Source: a virus
DNA: 64,000 bases
Strand: one strand, 5' to 3'
IMG/VR virus record: IMGVR_UViG_3300042340_000379
Location: 124,001-188,000 of that record
A program made the position numbers and the translations under genes. Below are positions 38,701-46,237 of this stretch, piece by piece (position 1 is the first letter of the stretch; each line of letters opens with the position of its first letter). The notes beneath the pieces are model-generated. The model was not told the DNA's origin. It did not search any database and worked only from the letters and a program-made list of their open reading frames with translations.

Positions 38701-41700
38701 GTATGGAGCTTCTACGCCAGCGAGTAAACATTAGAAAAAACCTTAACGAGAATGTTGGGCGGTTAAAAGAAGAGCAGCGCGTTATTAAAAAAACTCGTGA
38801 GAGAGTTTTTAAGCAAGAACGGGGTGCAAACTACCAAGCGTATAGACTTGATGGGCTTAGCCAAAGATATAACCATGCTCAAGCTGAGATATATGGTGCT
38901 AGAGATAACTCTCAACGAGAACTGAGAGAGCTAAATCCTGAACTCAATCGATTGCGCAAAGATACAAAATTTATGCAGCGGCAGTTTGTTCAAAACAAAC
39001 TTCACCAGTTTGTTGTTGAAGGCCAGCACGTTTCTATCTTTAACAAAGAATTTATTGCTGGAATTGGCGCACGCGATGGAGTTGTGCAAAGCGAGCTACG
39101 AAGCATGATTGCTCAAGCTCCTGAGGGATTTGTCGAAGGACTTAGCTCAGGAGAAATTTCAGACCAAAACTACTATGACAAGTTTGTGTCAGTTCTAAGT
39201 AAAGTAGACCAGCAAGGTCAAAACATCTACAGAGCTGAGCTGGCCGGAATTGAAAGCGCAATGGGCCACGCTCTTAGAGATGGCTCAGGTTCTAGAAGCG
39301 ATCAGCGTCAAATCAAAAAATACATGGGGCGGCGAGCTGCCTTTAACCAAACTCAGCAAATTGGGTTTGACTTCAAACCTCAAGAATTCGCTGCTCTTCA
39401 AAAGCTTCAATCACTGACTGGCTACGTTAACAGAGCGGGTGGCCCTAGCGGCGGCTCTATTGTTAACCAGCAGCACTCAATCCAAAACGTTGAGCGTCTA
39501 AAAAACAAACAAGTCTCTGAAGGCAACCAACTCTCACTAGCTCTTGATGGAAACCAGACCGCGCTAATTGTCTCAATGTATGGCCGGTTTGGCGTGCAGG
39601 GCGGTGACTTTGACGGTGACGCTTACCAGCTCGTCTTTGGATTTAGAGACATTCAAGAGTCCTTAGTTAAATCAATCAACAAACGGAATCAGATGGAAGA
39701 TTCCAAATTGGCCCTTGAGCTTGAAATGGGGAGCGGGGAATATGGCAGAGATGTTCTTTTGCGTCGAGCCCAGCTTAGCAACCAAATTCGAGTTGAACAA
39801 CAAGGAATTGACGGTCTAATCGGAAAACTTGATAACCAATTCCAAATGGCTGGAGAGCAGATAAGCCAAGGTGTTCGTCGTCACGTCTCTTCTTTAACAG
39901 GTGTTCCCTTGTCAATTATGTTGAACAAGGACGTGTACAGTGATGAACAAGTCTCTAATATGATCGAGCAGCAACGGGGGATTACGCCTGGCTTAACCGA
40001 CTTTGGAGATTCTTATGGTGGCGAGGCCACGTCTTACGGCTTCTTATTCAACGACATTAACCAAGACCTTGGAAGTCTAAACGGAAGTCTTGGAGATTAC
40101 CTAGACACTAAATTGGAAGGAAAGCCCTACGGATTAGACAAAGCTCAGCTTAGCCAATTTAAGCAGTTGACAGAAGAAGCCATGTCTAAACTTGACTTGG
40201 TAAACTCAAATGCTTCTGAACGAGCCCAAGCCTTTGGAGTAGAGTTGGGAACTCTAAATAACCTGCGCATGAGTTTGGATACCACCCAAAAGTTCATTCA
40301 GTCAGCGGCGGGTACAGTTCTTGACATGAAGTCTTTTGATTTAATGCAAGATGCAATTGGTTATGTGGGTACTTCTCTAATCGGGGAAGGCTACAACGCA
40401 ATCACCAGCATGATAGGCCGGTCTACCCTAGCGCGAACTTTAGCTCATGGACTTGGCGCTGAGTCAATGGTCGGCTTAGACACCGCAGCCCTAAATCTTG
40501 GAGGACAAATTCAAGAAAGACTTGATTATCTATTTGCTGGTGGAGAGAAAGCAAATACGTCCAGCAATATTAAAGAGAAGTTCGCAGTCGATGAGATAAA
40601 ACGCACCGCCTATTTTGCTCAAGAGAAAAGCCAACAAATTAGCGGTAAGCTGACCATGATTCAGCAAATGATCCGAGACTCTCTAAAACCCAAAGAGGCT
40701 GGAGGTCTTATTGGAGCCATAGTTGATAACTCTGCAGATGGGGAAGCGTTCAGAGAAAAGTTTGACCGACTAGAGAAAAAGGAAGAGCGTTTAGACGCGC
40801 TACGAAACTTTGTGTCTACTAGAGCCGTTACCTCAATGGTAGATACAAATGAGCGGGGGCTCATCAACGCTTTTGGTGCCATCTTCTTAATGGCTGATTA
40901 CACCAAGGAAAGTTCTCCTGAGAAAATGCTTAGCGACAAATCTGATCGCTATAGTGTTCTGCGCCAAACTCGAGAGCTATATGAAAAACAGTCTTCCAGG
41001 CTTCAGCAAGGTAAAGGTTTAAGTTCAGATTTAGATACTATCACGCGCCTCCGTCTTCAAGACCCAGAGTTTAGAGACAAGATGGTAAATGATGATGGGT
41101 TCCTAATCCGTCAGACCGTTGTTGACTTAATCAATAGTGCTACTGCACAAGAGACAACCTCCAAATACTTAGGTTACGATGCTAATGATAGAGTTAGACA
41201 AGCCAACGTAATAAGAGAACAGTACATTGGTGCTTTAGCATCAGAGCGTGGACTTCTCGATGCTTCGTCTGACTTCTACTTTAAAAACGAGCAGCATCAA
41301 ATGGCTATGATGAGTGCTCTTAATATCAAAGAACAGGACATTCTTGGCTATACTCAAGGCCAAGTTCAGAATGTATTTTCAGATAGTAATGCAGCTTTTA
41401 AAGCTTTAACGGAAAGAACATTTGTTGAGTCAACTTATCTAGGAATGGGACAGGAAGACTTAGAGTTCTCCAGAAATGTCATTCAGGCTGGTCGCTCCTT
41501 AGAGTTTATGGAGTTTGGGAACCAAATAGCATTTGCGCCTTTTGCAGCAGCTCAAAGCGAAAACCTTGTAGCTATAGAACAGTTAATGCGTCGGGGTAAA
41601 TTAGATGACCCTGCTTTAATGAGAGAGGTTCAAATCAACAGCTCGGCAAGATTGTTTGATGCAATCGCCAAGGTCAGCACAAAACTTACCTCTCAGTATG

Positions 41701-42854
41701 GTTCTTTAGAATCAGCCATTAGTAAAGAGGAAGTGTATAAAGGCTATTCTCAAATGGCAGAGCTGGCTGGAGTATTTGATGTTAGTCGTGATGAATCTAA
41801 CATGCTTTCTTTAGCCATGGCAGCTAAACCTGACGGTAAGCAGTCTATCTTCGAGCAGCTTGCTGATTTGTCAGCTGGTCGCGCTAATGTTGAAGAGAAA
41901 TATAACCAAATTTCAGATATTCACCAGGAAATGAGTACTGCTACTGGAACTCGTAAACAGTTTCTAGAGCAGCATCTAGCTCTACTTGAAGGTTCACTTG
42001 ACTCTTATAGACAAGGAATTTCAACAAATGACACCAGCGCAGTAAGAACCGCACTGGCTGAAATTGGAAATAAAGAACGTCAATTTAGAACTGATCAGTT
42101 TAAAAAAGACGAGCGCGGCAGGCGGCTATTAATTCATAGCGCTGGAATGATGCACGTCGCGTCAGGTTCTCAAAGTATGGGCGTGGTCAATACGCTTGGT
42201 CTGTTTGCAGCCCCTGTTGTTGGAGCTGCTCTTATGAGTGGCGCTGGATTAGATGAGCGGCTAGTCCTGGGCGGGTACGATTTAATGCAGGGTCTATCTA
42301 CAGCTGAAGGATTTGCGGATAACAAAATGGCTCAGGCGACTAACAGCATGTTTATCATGAGCCGATTACGCCAGCAAATGGCCGAGCAAGAAAGTCTATT
42401 TCTAGGTTCTGTAAAAGGCGTAGCGACAGAAGCACTTTACACAGGCCTAGCAGGGCTCGCCAGCCAAGCGTCCACCAGCCTTATGCGAGCAGCCGGGGCG
42501 CGGCAGGCAGCAGGAGGTTTAGGATCCGCACTTGCTGAAGCAGTCGTGACAGCGGCTGCTTTAGCTTTTTCTCGTAAAGGAAGCCAGTATGGCGTTCAAG
42601 ACGAGGATTACAGTAGTCTAATGGCGCAATCTTTGTTAGACATGGCTCAGTCTACAGAGAACATGATACAAGCTATGATTGAGAGGGCCCAAGACATTGA
42701 GGTCGAAACAGAAGACCAAATTGTCACGTTTGACTTTGATGCATCTATGGCACCCACAGAATATGAAGAGCGGGTGACTGCTGGGTGGATTGAGTTCTCT
42801 GTTGCCTCTGATGAGTTTGATTCTGTCTACTCTGAAATTGGAAATTACGCTTAA
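32772..42854 (+). CDS. Giant DxDGD-motif protein, putative virion-associated RNA polymerase
   Basis: 3360 residues, unusually long. The key motif is GVQGGDFDGDAYQLVF with D2279, D2281 and D2283: the three-aspartate Mg-binding loop of two-double-psi-barrel RNA polymerases, in the GGDxDGDxY form typical of the QDE-1/RdRP-like and crAss-like phage polymerases rather than NADFDGDQ of cellular beta'. Residues ~1935-2060 are a long charged coiled coil. The C-terminus has two small-residue hydrophobic stretches (near 3137 and 3220-3265), which might interact with membranes. Location among morphogenesis genes and size recall N4 and crAss-like packaged polymerases, so ejection with the DNA is plausible. 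A tape-measure role cannot be excluded, as no other candidate is seen. Polymerase activity is inferred from one motif. Confidence 0.65.
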   Translation: MDPLFPELDPALIDNQNSEVREQIRRLEKSTPEDIARQELTTPDLNSIGISRGFRLHYGEVSDRPGTRYNMLGQKIYEPPTLAMESQVGFYEPVSVRANVSLDQSLQVRAVNAIDSINYGRSVLTGQQRTVTSGLNTMFGRQFRSLMYDQQVRAAGLMGLSREDTRALLGEPAVREGLYQDAGFRTPSLESIMENMGTGMPSAERISDINRMGFYADRYADPESVQKLYREVNQLKNALGDGIKSVEKRYAYRKVNGMYEKVLVGLKVGVRNYNDLFDGMGLYSGTSAPAVERETAFNFTVDSKGQVIELNTNRVISGSLMALGPSSISTIVGSSLIGGEGRRQSSSATALGLLATYARSSELEARHGVVDGVFNTMIAQGEYGALGRVFAEALVSRNEKYVASRGLKFGEVAGQMLSSVGHKDFKKGIHELIESISYRGLEYYSSLHTVFKESFDENTARMELFRNRQSLLTAAFDPLLNYTGGEGSRFDGLIDTTMKRVVDLIQSDSSTQRLKIAGQDVDISLFDDLKVAALNMSPTGRSAYDLRKSQVSRSILQLMMSPFLMPHESGYSGSQSSSRLGLFAMSETRGQRGMYELFAISPSKHTHGMKSTKPGEYYKPIGSQSAKSSVMKYIGGFYKFDDTAAKVAEFYETKTLFAGMPSLKRAKLDDIQIHMQKAGYKSSREIIEKYRAEMQLKEDKDIEVLLMPFRKPEQISQRLKNLVGGRPMLEIATGLRRAVMSQSGQQLRSYFSGGDYGVSLDVGKALSGNIPAALNDIQYQQMEQERSRIIAELGLDEKKITPRQQSELSRLLTSRMREIETQFNEGGGYIQGKAARLTMVGMGVNMLSDFMLVNQEYVNNTAFGYLHHSKFRVSATQNVRYEGVGRVTEADPYFDWKTNRLAEVFKAGTSIYLSPTPLKNERAMEILKKTAQSMRSEFLARGISKRESDAQVRRTLQSNFKFLESVDIKDGEVTNATMRAGAYSFDGNDMRFQGELVGSSLRLGMLPTNNRQRLGETGLSGATSLDFFDVKIPGVIRSVSKGLVTVANDINFAPSSGGYEADINFLVTSDIPSGSRSSSLTKGPWSMYESESFWARAREQAIQHSFVSKQTAQEGVFGILSPTAFKGYNYEAGLDILRDAESRRDLLAIPADQTAFLLGIAFMEKGEKGQRLKAAMREYAKTQSLGSSVGLLLEDVNSGSSIEKMRNLMLSTPDIIEFAGGQSLDQMGDYLAQRFETGDFDPIKKSLNRIVGKALDKSVQMEQYVEGQSSLVRTFQEGDFSVRSAGLVADVLNTTRQLIYGGMTVGDDPLQGYALVDKEKGARVDRFIEDKDFRAATLDIAQKMGVRSLLPSQLKLEGALSSLKEGDELYSQVESMLYLMHGHFSTSPLVARASNMLPSRILVAAGSEDAVALEFHYSLNLSKREFGMLRGTGVDIEKFTDLQAAYGVVATHGSANSTSRMMQVISPFSTDKTQAGVAKTMSRLIEGYNDFSGKFKFLGSVGNLSLLDEVVRSMVTGKTDRTLQLMASYDLANRALRHQKGLGQFTEQTVMNVAGAFNPGSLDLDSASFSQLADLANIYGVKGNTKEELAKGLRETGPILGRGIPYYGPSRNPFEIKRMAMARAVIDLSKRQKQKGHGSLVFGVTSDNEDVRDIMKRERLSAYGFGYSDFRQALDLVSDTQTGRLLSDGNGDKDHVQRIAGRLQDHDRSVELMMEKAAGTSDTESFVDVLYKVVSGAQQVIENTERGSDDYKRAERLRSEVYQTKSLLMPFVQTARDGSKGIISLYDPTEMGGQLRFTGTPAIRLGLDVLSKVPAQFEDHISEVVDRQRQIWEILPEFQSIMDRLTTGPIMDANLGEISVIEEMQRLAIQSQEDAALLFGSVMAQRSQGEKIKYPGVSFVAVADYLATPMEAFVGSRVMGTGLDQVVRDAQASLNGEERRNNRWEAERERLLKRAVTHSQSTEKSVQNKFKLAQRRRMELLRQRVNIRKNLNENVGRLKEEQRVIKKTRERVFKQERGANYQAYRLDGLSQRYNHAQAEIYGARDNSQRELRELNPELNRLRKDTKFMQRQFVQNKLHQFVVEGQHVSIFNKEFIAGIGARDGVVQSELRSMIAQAPEGFVEGLSSGEISDQNYYDKFVSVLSKVDQQGQNIYRAELAGIESAMGHALRDGSGSRSDQRQIKKYMGRRAAFNQTQQIGFDFKPQEFAALQKLQSLTGYVNRAGGPSGGSIVNQQHSIQNVERLKNKQVSEGNQLSLALDGNQTALIVSMYGRFGVQGGDFDGDAYQLVFGFRDIQESLVKSINKRNQMEDSKLALELEMGSGEYGRDVLLRRAQLSNQIRVEQQGIDGLIGKLDNQFQMAGEQISQGVRRHVSSLTGVPLSIMLNKDVYSDEQVSNMIEQQRGITPGLTDFGDSYGGEATSYGFLFNDINQDLGSLNGSLGDYLDTKLEGKPYGLDKAQLSQFKQLTEEAMSKLDLVNSNASERAQAFGVELGTLNNLRMSLDTTQKFIQSAAGTVLDMKSFDLMQDAIGYVGTSLIGEGYNAITSMIGRSTLARTLAHGLGAESMVGLDTAALNLGGQIQERLDYLFAGGEKANTSSNIKEKFAVDEIKRTAYFAQEKSQQISGKLTMIQQMIRDSLKPKEAGGLIGAIVDNSADGEAFREKFDRLEKKEERLDALRNFVSTRAVTSMVDTNERGLINAFGAIFLMADYTKESSPEKMLSDKSDRYSVLRQTRELYEKQSSRLQQGKGLSSDLDTITRLRLQDPEFRDKMVNDDGFLIRQTVVDLINSATAQETTSKYLGYDANDRVRQANVIREQYIGALASERGLLDASSDFYFKNEQHQMAMMSALNIKEQDILGYTQGQVQNVFSDSNAAFKALTERTFVESTYLGMGQEDLEFSRNVIQAGRSLEFMEFGNQIAFAPFAAAQSENLVAIEQLMRRGKLDDPALMREVQINSSARLFDAIAKVSTKLTSQYGSLESAISKEEVYKGYSQMAELAGVFDVSRDESNMLSLAMAAKPDGKQSIFEQLADLSAGRANVEEKYNQISDIHQEMSTATGTRKQFLEQHLALLEGSLDSYRQGISTNDTSAVRTALAEIGNKERQFRTDQFKKDERGRRLLIHSAGMMHVASGSQSMGVVNTLGLFAAPVVGAALMSGAGLDERLVLGGYDLMQGLSTAEGFADNKMAQATNSMFIMSRLRQQMAEQESLFLGSVKGVATEALYTGLAGLASQASTSLMRAAGARQAAGGLGSALAEAVVTAAALAFSRKGSQYGVQDEDYSSLMAQSLLDMAQSTENMIQAMIERAQDIEVETEDQIVTFDFDASMAPTEYEERVTAGWIEFSVASDEFDSVYSEIGNYA

Positions 42855-42883
42855 AGCCCTCGTTCGTTTAACCCCTATCTATT

Positions 42884-43075
42884 AATTGACACTCCTCAGC
42901 CTAAAGGCGTGAGGATTCTTGGACTCACTATTGCCTGTAGGACTTGTCCTAGCATGGTCTTACTTAGTGATACCTAGTCTTGCAACTAGCTTCTCAAGCG
43001 TGAATTGCCGTATGCCCTGCGGTACTACACCTATTCTAATATAAAGCCGTGCTAGAAGCACGGGGTTTTAAACCC
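42884..43075 (-). mobile_element. IS200/IS605-type remnant or MITE
   Basis: About 190 bases without a gene after the giant ORF. One end has the hairpin CCTCAGCCTAAAGGCGTGAGG (~42894-42914) next to TTGACACTC; the other has CCGTGCTAGAAGCACGG (~43049) followed by GGTTTTAAACCC. These look like the subterminal hairpins of cyanobacterial IS605-group ends, with the piece between resembling the 3' end of a tnpB gene read leftward. No transposase is present, so it would be a non-autonomous relic, possibly still encoding a reRNA-like transcript. Recognition is by pattern only. Confidence 0.45.
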
Positions 43076-43126
43076 ATTTTTTCGATAAAAACCTTTTCTT
43101 TGTAAGGATTAGAGACAACCGGCGAT

Positions 43127-43154
43127 CGTCAAGAATCCTTGGACGCCAAGATGG
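43127..43154. repeat. Direct repeat copy 1 (28 bp)
   Basis: Starts CGTCAAGAATCCTTGGACGC and ends CCAAGATGG. 26 of 28 bases match the copy at 43968. It includes a short inverted repeat (CTTGGACGCCAAG). The two copies bracket one gene. Confidence 0.75.
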
Positions 43155-43209
43155 CACAAAGAACCCCCTTTGGGGGGTGGAGGACTTGTGAGCGAGGATG
43201 CCTTTGTTA

Positions 43210-43872
43210 TTAAGAACCTGGGTATGAGTTCTCGAATAGCCATTCACCCTGAACCATTCCTCCCGTTTTTGAAAGGCGATCTACAATCTCGGTCGTAAAA
43301 GCCGTCTTGGGCTTTGTGTTGATCCGCTGGGCTTCAATGTCTGCAACTCTAAGGTCATACTTCGGGCCGTCAGGTATCTGGTCAGCAGAGAGCTGGTCAG
43401 TCGCAGTCCTCATGTTTTTTACATACTGCTGATAGTCGTTCCAACCCATTTCCTTTAGCTGGTCGAGGGTATATATTCGGCTACCCTCTCCATCGACCAA
43501 GACTATGTACTTGATATTCTCCTGAGCCAGAGGGGCTGAGAGCCAGTCGCCCACGTCTAGGGTGCCCAGTTCATTCTTGTACCCCATACTCTGGCCCCAG
43601 GGTCTACATGCTTCGGCTGACTGCTCATGCCAGAACGCAGCGACCATCTCTGTATGATTGTTGCGATCGATGGTGGCTTGCTGATCGATCGATATCGTCT
43701 CGGTTGGGTCGATGTCTGGGGAGACTTCTACCTCTCCGCATTCGTAGTAAGACTGCGCAGCGACATCCTGCTTAGGCCTTTCTGCGAGAATCTTGGGCGC
43801 TACGAATTGCGATCCCGCCACGATCGCGCCAACGCTAGATAGCGTCAGTATTGTGGAAACAATCTTGCTCAT
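43210..43872 (-). CDS. Exported or membrane-anchored hypothetical protein
   Basis: 220 residues from ATG 43872; an upstream GTG at 43908 would add 12. The N-terminus is a signal peptide or anchor (SKIVSTILTLSSVGAIVAGS) followed by a probable cleavage or stem region at KILAERPKQDVAAQ. The mature part is soluble, with two cysteines, and an internal YIVLVDGEGSRIYTLDQLKE segment. No family is recognised. It lies alone between two copies of a 28-bp repeat and runs against both neighbours, so it looks like an inserted cargo gene. Confidence 0.6.
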   Translation of the reverse strand: MSKIVSTILTLSSVGAIVAGSQFVAPKILAERPKQDVAAQSYYECGEVEVSPDIDPTETISIDQQATIDRNNHTEMVAAFWHEQSAEACRPWGQSMGYKNELGTLDVGDWLSAPLAQENIKYIVLVDGEGSRIYTLDQLKEMGWNDYQQYVKNMRTATDQLSADQIPDGPKYDLRVADIEAQRINTKPKTAFTTEIVDRLSKTGGMVQGEWLFENSYPGS

Positions 43873-43967
43873 AAGTTTCGTCCGTTGTGGTTGTAAAGGT
43901 CGGTCCACAAGAATACGTTTACTCTTGTCGACACTTTTTAGTATACGCCTAATTGCCGATCGCCACC

Positions 43968-43995
43968 CGTCAAGAATCTTTGGATGCCAAGATGG
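43968..43995. repeat. Direct repeat copy 2 (28 bp)
   Basis: Starts CGTCAAGAATCTTTGGATGC; the same unit as at 43127 with two transitions. It lies 96 bases upstream of the 43872 start codon on that gene's strand. Confidence 0.75.
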
Positions 43996-44038
43996 TCAAA
44001 GATCCATTGGCATAGCAACTCATCATGTTAGTCTAACA

Positions 44039-44200
44039 ATGGAGGAAGCAAACGCCTTTGTTCAAGCCTGGTCACAAGATAACCGGCCTCACATTCAAAA
44101 TATGCCTGAGGCTGCTAAGCTTAAGGCAGGCGATCGAGAGTTCTTTATTAGTGGGATACCTCCCGAAGCTTTCGACAAAATGTTTTCTGACGAAGAATAA
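44039..44200 (+). CDS. 53-residue hypothetical protein
   Basis: ATG 44039 to TAA 44200, reading MEEANAFVQAWSQDNRPHIQ and then GDREFFISGIPPEAFDKMF. The frame is open upstream to 43793, but that part overlaps the opposite gene and the repeat; the ATG at 44039 gives a compact acidic helical protein. The NPxxDRxFFISGI-like pattern is protein-like. A weak hairpin with a T6 run follows at ~44243-44270. Not recognised. Confidence 0.5.
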   Translation: MEEANAFVQAWSQDNRPHIQNMPEAAKLKAGDREFFISGIPPEAFDKMFSDEE

Positions 44201-44316
44201 TAATGGATCTCTCTACTGCCTGTAGAGATTAATAGAAAGACGGGCTGCATCCAGCGGCCCTCTTTTTTGCCAAAAATTGAACGGTTTAGCTAAGCTGCCG
44301 CTGGTAAGCTTAGTAA

Positions 44317-44832
44317 ATGAGCGCCTCTACCCCCCTTATTGGAATTGCCCACCAAATTACCCGGTTTCTTAGAGACCAGGTTCACCTTATGGCGATAGGG
44401 AATACTGTCACACCCTGGGCTACAGAAGGAATCGCGCCTTCTATTCCAACTACTCTGCTAGCTCTTCCTGAAATCTGCGGCTACTTCCCAATCAAAAGAG
44501 CAAGCCCAATTGTCCCTCACCAAAATGGAGAGATTCTTTCAGATGGGAGAAAATGGATTGAAGTTCATGGAAATGAGACAGACCTAGCCGCCGCTGCTTG
44601 TCGAGCTATTCTGTTTGAAGCCGACATTCGCCACTCGGTTATTCCTATTCAAGTTCTTAAATATAGAAGCGCGGGGCTGTTCACAGGCTGCTTTGTCAAT
44701 GAGGCGATCGACGCTCAAAGCTTCTTTCTGCCTAACGAAATCGTTGGCTACTTAGACAGCGCTTGGTACTTTCCTGCAATAGAAGTTCAAAGCAATCAAA
44801 TTCAAACTCTCCAACTTATTAGGAGATTCTGA
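44317..44832 (+). CDS. Structural protein, rightward tail-periphery operon
   Basis: 171 residues, first gene of a rightward run to 49149. Strand-rich with a single helix (ETDLAAAACRAILFEADIRH). The final part is YLDSAWYFPAIEVQSNQ. No signal peptide. Its stop overlaps the next ATG, so the two are co-translated. No family recognised; inferred to be a tail or baseplate component from its co-linear neighbours. Confidence 0.6.
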   Translation: MSASTPLIGIAHQITRFLRDQVHLMAIGNTVTPWATEGIAPSIPTTLLALPEICGYFPIKRASPIVPHQNGEILSDGRKWIEVHGNETDLAAAACRAILFEADIRHSVIPIQVLKYRSAGLFTGCFVNEAIDAQSFFLPNEIVGYLDSAWYFPAIEVQSNQIQTLQLIRRF

Positions 44833-46232
44833 TGCTCGCAAACTTTGCTCTCCTAACAGGTTTAAGAGCGTTAATTGACCGCTTTGGTGGTCGGCAAAAC
44901 ATTCCCGAAGAAGAAATTACGGCTTTTATTGGAGCTCAAGCAACAGGCTCTACAGCCAGAGCTGATATAGAAAAGTTGTTTGAAACTCTTGAAGAAGCTC
45001 CTGAGATTATAGAAACACTTGCAGAAGAAGCTGCTGTAAGGTCTATTCTTTCAGACCTTTCTCCAAACTTACAGTACGAAGATGAATCCCAAAATGGATT
45101 CTCTGCTTATGGTTACTTAGACTCAATTGTTTCTTCAGGTGGTGATAGCGCTAGGATCACTCGGCTCTTCGACCCTGACCGGCAAGACTACTTTGGAATC
45201 AAATACTACGACAAGTTTACTGGCAAAGGGCGCTACTTTAGATTTAGTTTATTGCCCGCCATTGAGAACAAAATCTCTCCTTTAATTCCTGGGCAAACAG
45301 TCCCAGGAGTTCAACCTGGCATTATGATCAATACCGCCATGCGCCACAGGAATATTTTAATTCCTGGCTCTACTCCTGTTTATCAAGCAATTGGCCTCGA
45401 GTCCGTTGAGATTCGTCTTTGTGGTTTGCTTAGCGGAGATGAAACTGTTATAAATGACACGCCAGGCCCAATAACATTTACAGATAACGAGTTAGGTAAT
45501 GCAACTAGTGGGTATGACCTCGCGCAATTTTTTAGAGAAGAAGTTGTAATTCCTGGGGTTCCTGTTGATGTTGAAATCTATGCTTCAGCAGGCCAAGTCG
45601 CGCCACTTCAACGAGAGGGCGCTAACCCTAACGGCTCAATTAAAATTAATGGGAGCCTTTTAATTAAAAGCTTTCGATCACTGTCAGCTCGAGCTTCAAG
45701 AGAATACTACTGCATCGATGCTTTTCTTATCAACTATAAATTAGAAAAACGAGCCGACCCTAAAGGAACTCAAAGCGCGGCAGACCTTGAGATTTGTCAG
45801 CTTTCAGCTCAGCAATGGAGAGAAAGCATAGGTGCTACAGATACATCTCCAGAGTCAGCTAGAGAAGGAAATCAAAATTCACCAGCTCCAGCCGAAGGGC
45901 AACCCGCAACCCCTACAGTAGTCCAGTTACCAGAACCTGTATCAAACGCTTGCTTAACCCTTCTTGCATCTAATGGGTTTGACATTTCAGATTTAAACAA
46001 AGCCCCTGAGCCCCCTCCTGTTCCAAGCACTGTTCCTGCTGCAATGGTTGGAGAAGGAGAGAGGGATAATAATGCTACAACGCCAGCTACAAGTGAAGTT
46101 GGAGCAAATGCTCAAACTGCTGGACAAGCTGCTCAACAGGGATTAGAAAATTTTTCTAATGTTGTTGGTGCTCAAGAACCTCTAAGAGCCCCTCAAGTGC
46201 TTATACAAAGAAACACTCAAGTAGCCCCTTAA
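44832..46232 (+). CDS. Putative baseplate-associated protein
   Basis: 466 residues. Residues ~150-300 contain GLESVEIRLCGLLSGDETV, a helix with AQFFREEVVIPGVPVDVEIY and IKINGSLLIKSFRSLSARAS. This strand-helix-strand order recalls LysM-adjacent or DUF6046-like phage baseplate proteins that bind near the tube. The C-terminal ~130 residues are Pro/Ala/Gln-rich and low complexity. Ends 5 bases before the next start. Family assignment is tentative. Confidence 0.5.
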   Translation: MLANFALLTGLRALIDRFGGRQNIPEEEITAFIGAQATGSTARADIEKLFETLEEAPEIIETLAEEAAVRSILSDLSPNLQYEDESQNGFSAYGYLDSIVSSGGDSARITRLFDPDRQDYFGIKYYDKFTGKGRYFRFSLLPAIENKISPLIPGQTVPGVQPGIMINTAMRHRNILIPGSTPVYQAIGLESVEIRLCGLLSGDETVINDTPGPITFTDNELGNATSGYDLAQFFREEVVIPGVPVDVEIYASAGQVAPLQREGANPNGSIKINGSLLIKSFRSLSARASREYYCIDAFLINYKLEKRADPKGTQSAADLEICQLSAQQWRESIGATDTSPESAREGNQNSPAPAEGQPATPTVVQLPEPVSNACLTLLASNGFDISDLNKAPEPPPVPSTVPAAMVGEGERDNNATTPATSEVGANAQTAGQAAQQGLENFSNVVGAQEPLRAPQVLIQRNTQVAP

Positions 46233-46237
46233 CTTTT

